From contig OY744613.1 in assembly GCA_963556255.1 (NCBI GenBank), positions 38,015,234 to 38,079,233 of the forward strand: 64,000 nucleotides of DNA, written 5' to 3'. Positions 21,561 through 30,499 of the stretch are shown here, piece by piece (position 1 is the first letter of the stretch; each line of letters opens with the position of its first letter). The notes beneath the pieces are model-generated. The model did no database searches. It was not told the origin of the DNA and was given only the letters and a program-made list of their open reading frames with translations. The translations under genes and the position numbers were made by a program. The stretch comes from Allolobophora icterica. Its lineage: Eukaryota; Annelida; Clitellata; Crassiclitellata; Lumbricidae.

Positions 21561-24059
21561 ATGGCGTACAATTTCAGACCGAACAGAAAGAAGACGTTTA
21601 AAGGAGAGGAAGTATTGTCGCTAATTGGTGAGTAAGACTATTATTTGACAATATTTAGCATTGTAAATTTGTTTTTAAAAAATGTTGGTTGGGCGATGGG
21701 CGATGATACAAGTATTTTGATAACAGTTATTATACTGCAGCCAACTGTCGCACAGGATAATAAAGTAATTTTGCCACAGGAAAATGAGGCTGTGAACATG
21801 TTATTTTTAGATAAATTGCAGGCAGACTATAATTTTTGGGCGTTTAGTGTTGACGAGGGGACGGGGTGGTAAGTCACAGTAAACGAGATCGACGACTGTA
21901 CACTGTCAAGACATTACAGTGGTAGCTTAATGAAAAGAAATCAATATTACTATTAAATACTATATATTAATTAATTATAATAATGACGTGAATTTCATGA
22001 CTATCTTGTTGTAGCTGATATGTCGAGCAGTGACGATCAAGGTTCCTCATCCGAAGACAGTGACCCAGCTGATGCTTCATGGCTTCCGAATGGTGATCTA
22101 CTGCCTGTTGTCGATGCTTTAATTGAGCCAATGTTCGCAGACGGTCAACCGGCTTCTCTACTGCCTGTTGTCGATGCTTCAATTGAGCCAATGTTCATAG
22201 ACGGTCAACCGGCTTCTCTACTGCCTGTTGTCGATGCTTCAATTGAGCCAATGTTCATAGACGGTCAACCGGCTTCTCTACTGCCTGTTGTCGATGCTTC
22301 AATTGAGCCAATAGACGGTCAACCGGCTTCTCTACTGCCTGTTGTCGATGCTACTGCACCCAGTCTTGTTGCTTGTGTTGTGGATCAAAATAATTACAAT
22401 ATTATTGATGAACGTTCCCTATCAATGTCGAGAAAAATTGCTAAAAAAGGGCAGGGTAACCCTCACAAATGGAAGCGAAATATTGCAGCCAACAAGAGAT
22501 TGCATGGGGACAAAAGGCAAATGAAGCCAATAAACTGTAAATGCTGTCGTAGTAAAATGTCCGATGAAAACCGCAAAGAAGTTTTTGATGATTATTGGCA
22601 GGTTACCTGGGAAAGAAAGAGAGATTTTGTAATTTCCCACACAGAGACATGCAATGCTTCTCGTAAGAGAACGCAGAATGTTGTAAGTCGCAGGGGGAAA
22701 ACCATTAAGTATTATCTTCCAGTTGTTGGAAAGAAAATCCAAGTATGTAAGCAGTTCTTTTTAGGCACCCTATGTGTTGGCGAGATGTTTGTCCGGCTGG
22801 CAGTACGTAAAGCCAACAATTCTGGAACAATTTTTTCTTCTCCACATGGTCATTCGAAGCGAGTTCCCCCAAATGCTACACCGCCTGCTGATCGCTTATA
22901 CATTACAAGCTTTATAGAGAAGTTTCCAACAATTCCTTCACATTATTGCAGGAAAGACTCCAAACTCCTTTATCTGGAACCAGGCCTTAGTGTAGCCAAA
23001 ATGTATGATCTTTATAAAGAAGAGTGTAATGTAGCTAAGCGTAAACCATGTTCTAAGAAAGTCTTCACTTGCATTTTCAAAACTTTGAACCGTTCTTTTT
23101 TCCATCCCCGTAAAGATCAATGTGACTTCTGCATTTCATATAAAGATAAGGTGGTAAATCAAGCTGATTATGATAGTCATGTAGAAGACAAAGAACGCGC
23201 TAGAATGTGCAAAGATGTAGATAAGATGCTGGGCAAGTCGCACCGTGATACAATGCGAGTGATTACAGTAGATCTGCAGCAAGTTTTGCTCTGCCCCAAA
23301 ACATTCGCATCCGCAGTTTACTATAAACGGAAGCTGGCTTTACATAATTTCACTACATATGATGTTGCAAGTGGGGATGGCTCATGTAATGTTTGGCATG
23401 AAGGTGAAGGTGCCTTAGATGCCGAAGAGTTTGCAAGCCTAATAGTTCATTACCTAAGGAACGTTCCAGAGACGGTCGAATCCGTGATTATATGGTCAGA
23501 TGGCTGCGCATATCAAAATAGAAACGCCGTTCTTGCTTCTGCAATATTTCATTTTTTGCGCAGTGGTGAAAAGGCAAATCTGAAAGAGGTGCATCAAAAG
23601 TATTTATGCAGAGGACACACTCAGATGGAGGTTGATGCAATGCATTCCTCAATAGAAACAGCAAGTTGTAAAATTGAATTGTTTACTCCGCAAGATTGGA
23701 TGGCAGTCATGAAGGCTGCTAGAAGAAGGAAACCTTTCATTGTCAATTCAATTGATCATACATTTTGGAAGACATTTCCAAACCCAATACCATCAATTAG
23801 ACCTGGAAAAAGGGTAGGGGACCCCTGTGTTACTGATATTAAACACTTACTGTTTACTCAGGACGGTATTTTTTACAGCCTTACTCATGCAACCCCTGTA
23901 CAACCGTTACAAGTACGTGGGCTTGACAAAATGATGCCACCAGTTCAGAAGTACTCTAAAAAGTTGACTATCCCTAAACCTAAACTGGCTGATTTGAAAG
24001 AACTTTGCAAAACTGTAATCCCACAAGCTCACCACAACTTCTTTGAGCAACTTATTTAA
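21561..24059 (+). CDS. Transposase of the Sola/DUF7869-like element, two exons, 703 aa
   Basis: I propose exon 1 21561-21627 (MAYNFRPNRKK..., 22 codons plus one base), a consensus donor GTGAGT at 21628, acceptor TTGTTGTAG ending at 22014, and exon 2 22015-24059; the joined codon is GCT. Without splicing the frame still opens at ATG 22020. The product has an acidic N-terminus, about four and a half 20-residue repeats (residues ~50-135), a Lys-rich KWKRNIAANKR stretch, Cys pairs (CKCC; CDFC near residue 405), and an RNase H-like core with Asp in ITVDLQQ (D442), IIWSDGCAYQN (D518) and GHTQMEVDAMHSSIE (D563). These acids are the likely metal-binding catalytic triad for cut-and-paste transposition in the nucleus. 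No frame break was found. Confidence 0.82.
22099..22360 (+). repeat. 60-bp in-frame tandem repeat in the transposase N-terminus
   Basis: Units start CTACTGCCTGTTGTCGATGC at 22099, 22159, 22219, 22279 and 22333. The fourth is 54 bp (ATGTTC lost) and the fifth is partial. Lengths stay multiples of three, so the encoded unit LLPVVDASIEPMFIDGQPAS repeats in frame. Units 2 and 3 are identical, so the expansion is recent. Confidence 0.95.
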
Positions 24060-24860
24060 TAAAACAGTTGGGAATGAACTATATGATAATTTGCACTAGC
24101 ACGTAAAATGCATAAATGTCCGGGAAAATATCGTATAAACCAAAATTTGATATAATTCACAGTGTGATGTGAATTATTTAATTTGCAGTTTTAATTTAGA
24201 CTTCTGATATGTTTCTGAATGATGCTATGTAATATTTTGCATATGTATTAATAAATTTAAAAAATAAACAGTTTTTTGTGTTTATCTCAGAATTAACTTT
24301 TATGGACATACGATGTTTATGAAGAGTTGCCACGAAGTCAGCAGGTGGATTACGTCGGATAACGACTCAGGATGTGCGCTGGAACACAATGGCCGACTGT
24401 CTGAGGCATACAACACTCAGTGGCCCAAACTGATGGCAATATGTGAGCAAAATACGAAGGACACTGACAAAGACATTGCAAGCACCGTGAGAAACATTGG
24501 CTTTAAGAGAAGTGCTGAAGAGTTGCTGCAGCGATTGAAACCAATAGCAGCGTGGCATTGGATTCTGTCCAGAAGGACAGCTGTACCATTGCAGATGCAG
24601 TTGAAATTTTGAAGAAACTTAAAACAGATCTGGTACTAGTAAATCGAGATGTGAAGAAAAATGTCAGAAGTGATATGACCACGCTTTGTCCCCTCTGCAC
24701 TTTTTGGCTAACATTGTTCATCCAAAAAACAGAGGAAAGAATCTGACTTATGACAAGTATGGAACTGGAATGGATTTGGCTGTAAAGCAACGTGCAACCG
24801 TGGTTCCGCAAAAACCACAGCTCTCCGAAGCATCGCTCACCTTTCATCGCCATCGATTTC

Positions 24861-26470
24861 TGATTGGCTTAAGACTGGTGGGTGCACGTGCCTTGATGTG
24901 GTGGGGCTTAGCTGGCCGTCCTTTGCGTTGATCTCGCATACATGCATGGTATTCGGATGGTCAACCATGCGAGGGCGGACCAGACATACTGACTAACACA
25001 AATGGATCGCAAAGTTATAATTAGATGCTTATGTTACTAACTAACTTCTTCTCAAAAAAGCCCAAGGGAACCAGAGGTAACCCATCTTGAAAAGGTGGTC
25101 ACAGATTTGCCAAGAAAGGTGGTGAAAGTAACCTTTTCTCCACGTCGAGAGATGGAACCGCTGAAAACAAAAGCCGAACCCGACCTGTATTGCTCGCACT
25201 CAGGCATATGCTAGGGTTCAGGAGGCATTCAGGAAGAGCCGTAAGAGGTGCGTGGATATGGTTCTAAATGGCGAATGGGAACAGGAGGTAGCAACATTAG
25301 GTTTCGAGGAACAGGAAGCCTATTGGAGGCCACTGTTCGAAGAATCCTCCAAGCCCAATGACCGACCAGTTCCAAAAGTTATGTCTATGTTATGCCTATG
25401 CCTATGTTATGTAAGCTTAATCCCGGTTATGAAAAACCACAGGATGGCAAAATTGGAATCCTCGGATGATCTAGTTATGCAATATGTGGAAAATAGTCCT
25501 TGTTTCCTCAGAGCAAAGACTAGAAGTGTCAAGGCAGCGCGTGTGGCTGGTCAGACCCTTGACACTGGAAGGGACGTGCAGAGGCTCTTGGCTACCCAAC
25601 TCTACACATCTGTAACTGGGCGTGGACTTCAGCAGCAGAGGCAGTCTCTCCACATCAATGACTGGGTCAGAAATGGCTCTGGTCTGTCGAGTGGTTGCGA
25701 CTACTTGCAGGTAGTCCTTGTACAGGGCAATCTACTCCCATCGCAGGAGAGCTCCTCACGGGGCAGATCGACCGTGCCTCCAATGCGTGATGCAGGTTGT
25801 AGCGCTTCCCGCACACTTGCTCACATATCTCAAAGCTGCCAGAGAACGGTCCTCGACCACATTGTTGCCAAAGTGCTATCAAAAGAGCACTCTATGGTTT
25901 GGGAGCCAGTTATCCCTACCAGAGCTGGTAGTCGGAAACCTGACCCGGTGGTCGGGGTGGATGGTAGGGTTCTGATTCTTCACGTCACTAATGTAGCTGA
26001 CCATTGTAGCTTTGTTAATCCATATGAGAAAATGGTTGCCTACTACAAAACTGGTGATATCATTGATCTGCTACCTACTCCAACAGATGATGGACTTTGG
26101 CGCAGTGGCGTTCAACTGGTGTGGAGCTTTAGACTGCAACTCTACAGCGTTCCTACGCAGGCTGGGGTTGAGCACCAGAGACGAAACCCTGCTGTCGTGT
26201 CGGGCGTCGACTTTTACATCGAACATGTTCAAGGCCTACACTCGATCGACAGTTCGAATGGGCCCAGCCAATCAATGAACGCCATTCTTGGGCAATGCGC
26301 TCATTAAAGACACTCAAAAGGTCAAACCCACTGGCAGTCCTGATCCTAATCAAAATGGGACTGTCCAATGCTATCACTCGAAAGGTGAAGATTAGCTGAG
26401 AAGTCCCTGACCTCGATGCACACTGCTGTTCCCGAGGCGCTAGTGTATAAGCTAGCTCCAGCTTTGGTAA
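24861..26470 (+). mobile_element. R2-like retrotransposon, second subfamily, RT deleted
   Basis: More divergent relative of the main R2-like family; a matching fragment lies at 52.39-53.04 kb. A 5' stretch (24888-24985) keeps GCACGTGCC, a GGTGGGGC run and a GGCCGTCC/GGATGGTC pairing, and may be a diverged ribozyme. ATG at 25002 is followed by the AKKPKG-like and AYARVQEAFRK segments near 25195-25240, then an open frame to 26307. The RT is missing: at 25378-25413 the sequence passes from RPVPKV into a filler of TATGTC/TATGCC steps and then into the post-RT HRMAKLE block. The region 26308-26470 is the likely 3' UTR. Confidence 0.7.
25252..26307 (+). pseudogene. RT-less R2-like ORF, open for 351 codons
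   Basis: An internally deleted R2-like protein that remains open. It has the MVLNGEWEQE and EEQEAYWRPLFEE segments, the deletion filler, then HRMAKLESSDDLVMQ, a QTLDTGRDVQRLLATQLYTS block, a CCHC-like knuckle (C-x3-C-x7-H-x4-C, near 25788-25840) and the endonuclease motif RKPDPVVGVDGRVLILHVT (near 25935-25990). In the main family the last acid is in VDVT, but here it reads HVT, so the expected catalytic Asp appears replaced by His. That and the lost RT argue against activity, although the long open frame is unusual for a dead copy. Confidence 0.6.
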
Positions 26471-27129
26471 TGACAGCAACCTAAAATGAGCGAATACTGA
26501 CTTCCGTATGATTAAGGTTGCAAAACTTGAAATATGAAGGAAGTTTGGAACAATAGTTACTGTTACCTAACATCAGTTACAATAATGTAGCTGGATACCA
26601 ACAAAAAAAGCAGAAAATACAAACAAGGAACTAGCAGAAAGAAATCGGATTTAAATTAAGAAAATCCCATTAAAATAAAAAAATCGGATTTTCTTATCAG
26701 AATTAAAAAAATTGTGATTTTTATCAACCCTGGACGATGACAACAATTAACATGGACCTATTGCATACTACAGCCAGTTATAAATAGTTGTTGACAGATA
26801 TAATGGAAGTGAACTTTTAAATCCTCAGTATATGCTATTTTAACTTTACTATCTTCTAGGCTGCTGATGAAGCAATTGTATCCACCGAAAGCACTACAGC
26901 CGTTTGCCTTATATTGGAGCTGCGATACGGAGCACAGATCTACCCTAATGCCACATACACCACCAGCCAAAACTAACATTTCATCAAGTCAGAAATCAGC
27001 TACACCTTGTACCTGCCTTTTTAATAAAATGGAGTTGTGCTCCGGTTAGTTGATGTAGCCATCGATTTTGGTCAAATGTGCACAAACTGTACATGGAAAA
27101 TCATGAAGCAGATTACATAAAATTGAAGA
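26471..27129. other. Unassigned AT-rich spacer
   Basis: No gene recognised. 26640-26735 (AAATCGGATT repeats, then TTTTTATCAACCCTGG) resembles the inward end of some hAT elements, but no partner end or duplication was found. Confidence 0.3.
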
Positions 27130-27141
27130 GCCAAGAGCCAA

Positions 27142-27306
27142 GTTCCAAAACCTGTTAAGCAGGCTGTCTGTATGGATGGCGATCTTCTGAAATAATTATT
27201 TTGTCCCAAAACCTATTAGATATCTATGTTTTAGAGGGACGAAATTTTACTTCGGTTCCAAAACCTGTTTAGTACGCATCGTGTTCTGTTCCAAAACCTG
27301 CTAAGT
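27142..27306. repeat. Four spaced direct repeats, consensus TTCCAAAACCTGTTAAG
   Basis: Copies begin near 27142, 27203, 27253 and 27288, spaced 61, 50 and 35 bp, with variants such as GTCCCAAAACCTATTAG. They lie immediately upstream of the DUF7869-like coding fragment and could be subterminal transposase-binding boxes of that element. That role is inference from position. Confidence 0.55.
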
Positions 27307-27720
27307 TTGTTGTCGAATCAGGAAGCCAATTTGATACCACGTGATTTGAAAATCGCTGATGTAAACCGCGAGTATTCTGAAGCAATTTTGAAGTCAACAA
27401 AACCTCGAAAACGAACAAAAACCGGTCACAACTGGAAAAAGATACAGGAGAAAAATAAAAGATATAGTTGTGATTCTAATAACCAAAGATTGCATGTACT
27501 CATATAAAAGATTCAAGACATCGCGGCACTGTAAGCGACGTCGGTGCTTTGACCATTGATGATATAGAGGCTTTTTATAGCAGCTTCTAAGTTAATACGG
27601 ACAAGAGCAGCCAGGATGCCTTCATATTGAAGCACATGATCGTTGAAAGACCAAAAGCGGCCAAAAAGAAGATGAAATCCACACGAGGGCATACGGTAAA
27701 ATACTAAGTGTGTGCACGCT
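27307..27720 (+). pseudogene. DUF7869/Sola-like protein, N-terminal fragment
   Basis: The first frame (27307-27507) has a KPRKRTKTGHNWKKIQEKNKR stretch that parallels the NPHKWKRNIAANKR stretch of the transposase at 22.4 kb. In other frames follow an IEAFYSSF segment (near 27565), a KSSQDAFILKHMIVERPKAAKKK segment (near 27604-27670) and RGHTVKY (near 27688), parallel to FDDYW...RDFVISHTETC...RRGKTIKYYL in that protein. Frame changes show decay. The piece may continue at 33.3 kb beyond two younger insertions. Confidence 0.5.
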
Positions 27721-27901
27721 TTTGTTTACTAGTAATATTTATTTTCTGAGTATTTTGTCTAACCCTAGTGTCATGCTAAATTTATTAGGGTTCACTAGGG
27801 TTTCAGTTTTCTAAGTTTAGGTCACGAGGCCCTAATGACAGCAGTAGGTAAATGTAAAAGTAACAACAGTAATAGCAACCCTAACAGATCCTGCAAGGCT
27901 T

Positions 27902-30115
27902 ATCAATCAATCAAAAAATCTTTATTGAATCCAAATAACGTATATGACAAAACAATCTTCAAAACAGGAACAAATAGAAGCTCACGTTACTGGAAGCAAA
28001 AGGTGGCCCTAAAGGGAAGACTATTCCCGCTAGGAAGGGACACCTATTTGATCAAGTGCCACTGCCTATCAGACTGTCCTTGATTCGGGATACCCAATTT
28101 CATCTCATGGTAAGGGTTAGTGCCGAACGGCGCAAATTAAACCAGTAGAAGGCAGACACATCAATGAGCAACCAAGAACGGAAAAGGAACAAAATTTGAA
28201 CAAGTATAAGTTCTTAACTAATCTTAACTAAGGTACTTAACTAGGGAAACGACTACAAAAATGAAATTAAAAGGAGCATTTAATACGGTCACAATTAAGA
28301 ATTGAGAATTAAAAAAGAGAATTGAGCATGGCCCACACGCGGTTATGTGCCACCCAATACCGTGATGTAATCCTAGATGTATGTTGTTAATGCAGTAGCT
28401 CAGGAGGTGTTCAGAAGGAACGATTTAAATCTGGTTTTGAATAAGTAGCTATTTGAAGAACGACGAATTTCAAGAGGTATTGTTTTCCAGAGTTTGGGCC
28501 CATAAAACTTAATACTAAAAACTCGTATGTTAGTACGAGCTTTGATAGATCGGAGGGTGGCAGCATTCCTAGTATCGTAGGAGTGAATCTGTGTTCCGGC
28601 TATAAAGTAATTCTGAAATAAGATAGGTAAGATATTATTTTCGAACCGGTAAATAAAATCTCCGATTTGTACCGCTCTAATTTGTTTTAAATCTAATAGG
28701 TTAAGTTTTTTTAAAATTGGGTTAGTGTGGGTGCCTATAGGGACACCTGCTATTATTCGAACAGCCTTTTTTTGGAGGATTACTAATTTGCTGAGTCTAG
28801 AATCGTAAGTGGAAGCCCAGATCATATTACAATAACTTAAGTACGGTAGGATTAGGGAATAATATAAATTCAATCTGATCATTTCAGGAAGAAGGTAGGA
28901 GATCCTTTTTATAATGCCTATGCTTTTCGCGATTTTTTGAGCTATGAAGTTAGTATGTTCTTTCCAGGATAAATGCCTATCCACGATCACCCCCAGGAAT
29001 TTAGTAGACTCAACTTGGGCTAAGGGAATTCCTGCAATTTCCAGGGAGATATCTATAGGTGTAATTTTCCTATGGGACTTAAATATTATGAAATTAGTTT
29101 TATCAATGTTGAGGGTAAGTCTGTTAGCCGAGAACCAGTAATTTACAAGTTTTAATTCGGAGTTCATAGTTTCCATTAAAATTTGCTGAGATTGGTGGGC
29201 AAAAAAAATGTTAGTATCATCGGCAAATAAAATAAAATAAAGAGTTTTAGATATCGTTGCCAGATCATTAATATATAAGAGAAATAATAAGGGACCAAGA
29301 TTTGAGCCCTGTGGGACCCCAAATAAGATTGAGCGGCTTTCTGATAACACACCATTACATGAGACTTTTTGCGTACGATCCTGGAAATAACTATAAAACC
29401 ATTTTAAGATTGGGCCCCTAATTCCAAAGTTTTCTAATTTTTTTAGTAGGATGTGATGGTCTACGGTATCGAAGGCCTTCGCTAGATCGATAAAAATACC
29501 CACGGAATATTCATTAGCATCAATAGCTTTAGTTATTCTGTCCTCCATGTCTATTAGAGCCATATAAGTTGAGTGGCCAGATTGGAAACCATGTTGGGCT
29601 TGATGTATTAAATTAAAGCCATTGACATAACTGCTAAGTCTGTCATAAACTATTTTCTCAAAATATTTAGCAAAGTAGGGTAATACCGAAATTGGTCGAT
29701 AGTTAGCCGGGTTGTCCAATTCACCTTTTTTGAAAATTGGGACCACTTTTGCCATTTTAATCTGATGGGGAACTATTCCATTTAGAAGAGAGCAGTTAAT
29801 GATTGCTGTTAATGGTTGTGCTATCAGGTGTAGATTTGGGGTGGCAATATAGGGGTCTATGTCATCTAGACCTTTGGTGTGGTTTTTTTTTAGGGAACTG
29901 CCGATTTTCAGAAGTTCATCTGGAGAGGTCAAAATCAAACCCATTGAATTTTGTCTGGGGGATGGAAGGTATTCTTCAAAGGTGCCTGGACATTCGGGAA
30001 TTTTTTTTGACAAATCACTAGCTATACTAACAAAATAGTTATTAAAATTATTTGCAACTAATCCTGGATCTTCGACCAAAACTCCATTTATTTTCAAGGA
30101 AATTTGGTTGATTTT
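27902..30115 (-). mobile_element. CR1/L2-type non-LTR retrotransposon, 5'-truncated
   Basis: Minus-strand element. Its 3' end (27902) is an AATAAAGATTTTT then TTGATTGATTGATAAG tail, the same kind of tail seen on plus-strand relatives at 39.81-39.83 kb and 58.40-58.42 kb. The RT frame occupies most of it and the 3' UTR is 27902-28399. The endonuclease half of ORF2 and ORF1 are missing, so it was cut short at about 30115 during target-primed reverse transcription. No target duplication was identified. Confidence 0.85.
28400..30097 (-). CDS. Reverse transcriptase part of CR1/L2-type ORF2, 565 codons open
   Basis: Uninterrupted frame encoding an RT domain and C-terminal tail. Motifs in order: KVVPIFKKGELDNPANYRPIS (about residues 117-137), HGFQSGHST (169-177), FIDLAKAFDTVD (202-213, first catalytic Asp), GVPQGSNLGPLLFLLYINDL (260-279) and FADDTNIF (291-298, catalytic Asp pair), then the TKFLGVIVD and PYLSYCNMIW blocks and the C-terminal FSIKFYGPKLWKTIPLEIR region. 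The first Met is simply the first in a truncated gene; the real ORF2 would begin with an APE-type endonuclease that is absent. All RT residues look intact, but without the endonuclease it should not be autonomous. Confidence 0.85.
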   Translation of the reverse strand: MKINGVLVEDPGLVANNFNNYFVSIASDLSKKIPECPGTFEEYLPSPRQNSMGLILTSPDELLKIGSSLKKNHTKGLDDIDPYIATPNLHLIAQPLTAIINCSLLNGIVPHQIKMAKVVPIFKKGELDNPANYRPISVLPYFAKYFEKIVYDRLSSYVNGFNLIHQAQHGFQSGHSTYMALIDMEDRITKAIDANEYSVGIFIDLAKAFDTVDHHILLKKLENFGIRGPILKWFYSYFQDRTQKVSCNGVLSESRSILFGVPQGSNLGPLLFLLYINDLATISKTLYFILFADDTNIFFAHQSQQILMETMNSELKLVNYWFSANRLTLNIDKTNFIIFKSHRKITPIDISLEIAGIPLAQVESTKFLGVIVDRHLSWKEHTNFIAQKIAKSIGIIKRISYLLPEMIRLNLYYSLILPYLSYCNMIWASTYDSRLSKLVILQKKAVRIIAGVPIGTHTNPILKKLNLLDLKQIRAVQIGDFIYRFENNILPILFQNYFIAGTQIHSYDTRNAATLRSIKARTNIRVFSIKFYGPKLWKTIPLEIRRSSNSYLFKTRFKSFLLNTS

Positions 30116-30499
30116 TTATCATAACCCTCTTGTCACAACAAAACCTAATCATAATTGCAACTCTCACCAAAAATTGTAATAAAATCAAAAACATTTTTGA
30201 TGACTTTGCTAGGGATGACTATGCCAGGTAATCACTTTATAGTTTAGGTTAATTAACTTAAATTGATTGATGGTTTTCTCTTACTACAGTGACAATGCCA
30301 TTTGATGCATTTTTAGGGTTGCCAACTATTTATCCTCCTCAGTGGATTTGTCCAACTCGTTGGACATTGGGTTCTAGGGCTATAACTCACAAGCTATTTC
30401 ATCCAATATTGCAGAACCAACTTCCAACGAGTTGGACATAATGTGCCTACATCTGGCGAATGAAAAAGTTAAAACTTTTCAGTGTTGATTCAAAACAAA

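Larger units (their letters stand above)
21282..24334 (+). mobile_element. Complete Sola/DUF7869-like DNA transposon, 3,053 bp
   Basis: Ends are 32-bp terminal inverted repeats (21282-21313 and 24303-24334, outermost CGTGGCAACTCTTCATAAAC) with one mismatch. The target duplication is AAGT at 21278-21281 and 24335-24338. The 4-bp duplication, DDD-type transposase and single intron fit Sola-type elements as I know them; the transposase also resembles the uncharacterised DUF7869 family, so the name is tentative. The nearly perfect TIRs, intact duplication and open transposase indicate a recent insertion. An AATAAA lies immediately at the stop codon (24058-24063). Confidence 0.85.
20691..24860 (+). 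pseudogene. hAT transposase relic split by a DNA transposon
   Basis: The left part (20836-21281) has hAT-type blocks: VCTSLDGWRPV near 20978, a KYGCSAHALANI stretch near 21180-21210, then QFVHVVKYFCSNHFAAADY up to 21277. The right part (from 24335) continues with AGGLRRITTQDVRWNTMADCL, then KRSAEELLQRLKPIA (near 24508-24550) and HFLANIVHPKNRGKNLT (near 24699-24750), which match the RW and C-terminal dimerisation regions of hAT transposases. Removing the 21282-24334 insertion and one AAGT joins the halves in one frame. Other frame breaks in both halves show the hAT copy was already decayed or has decayed since. No hAT ends were identified. Confidence 0.8.
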
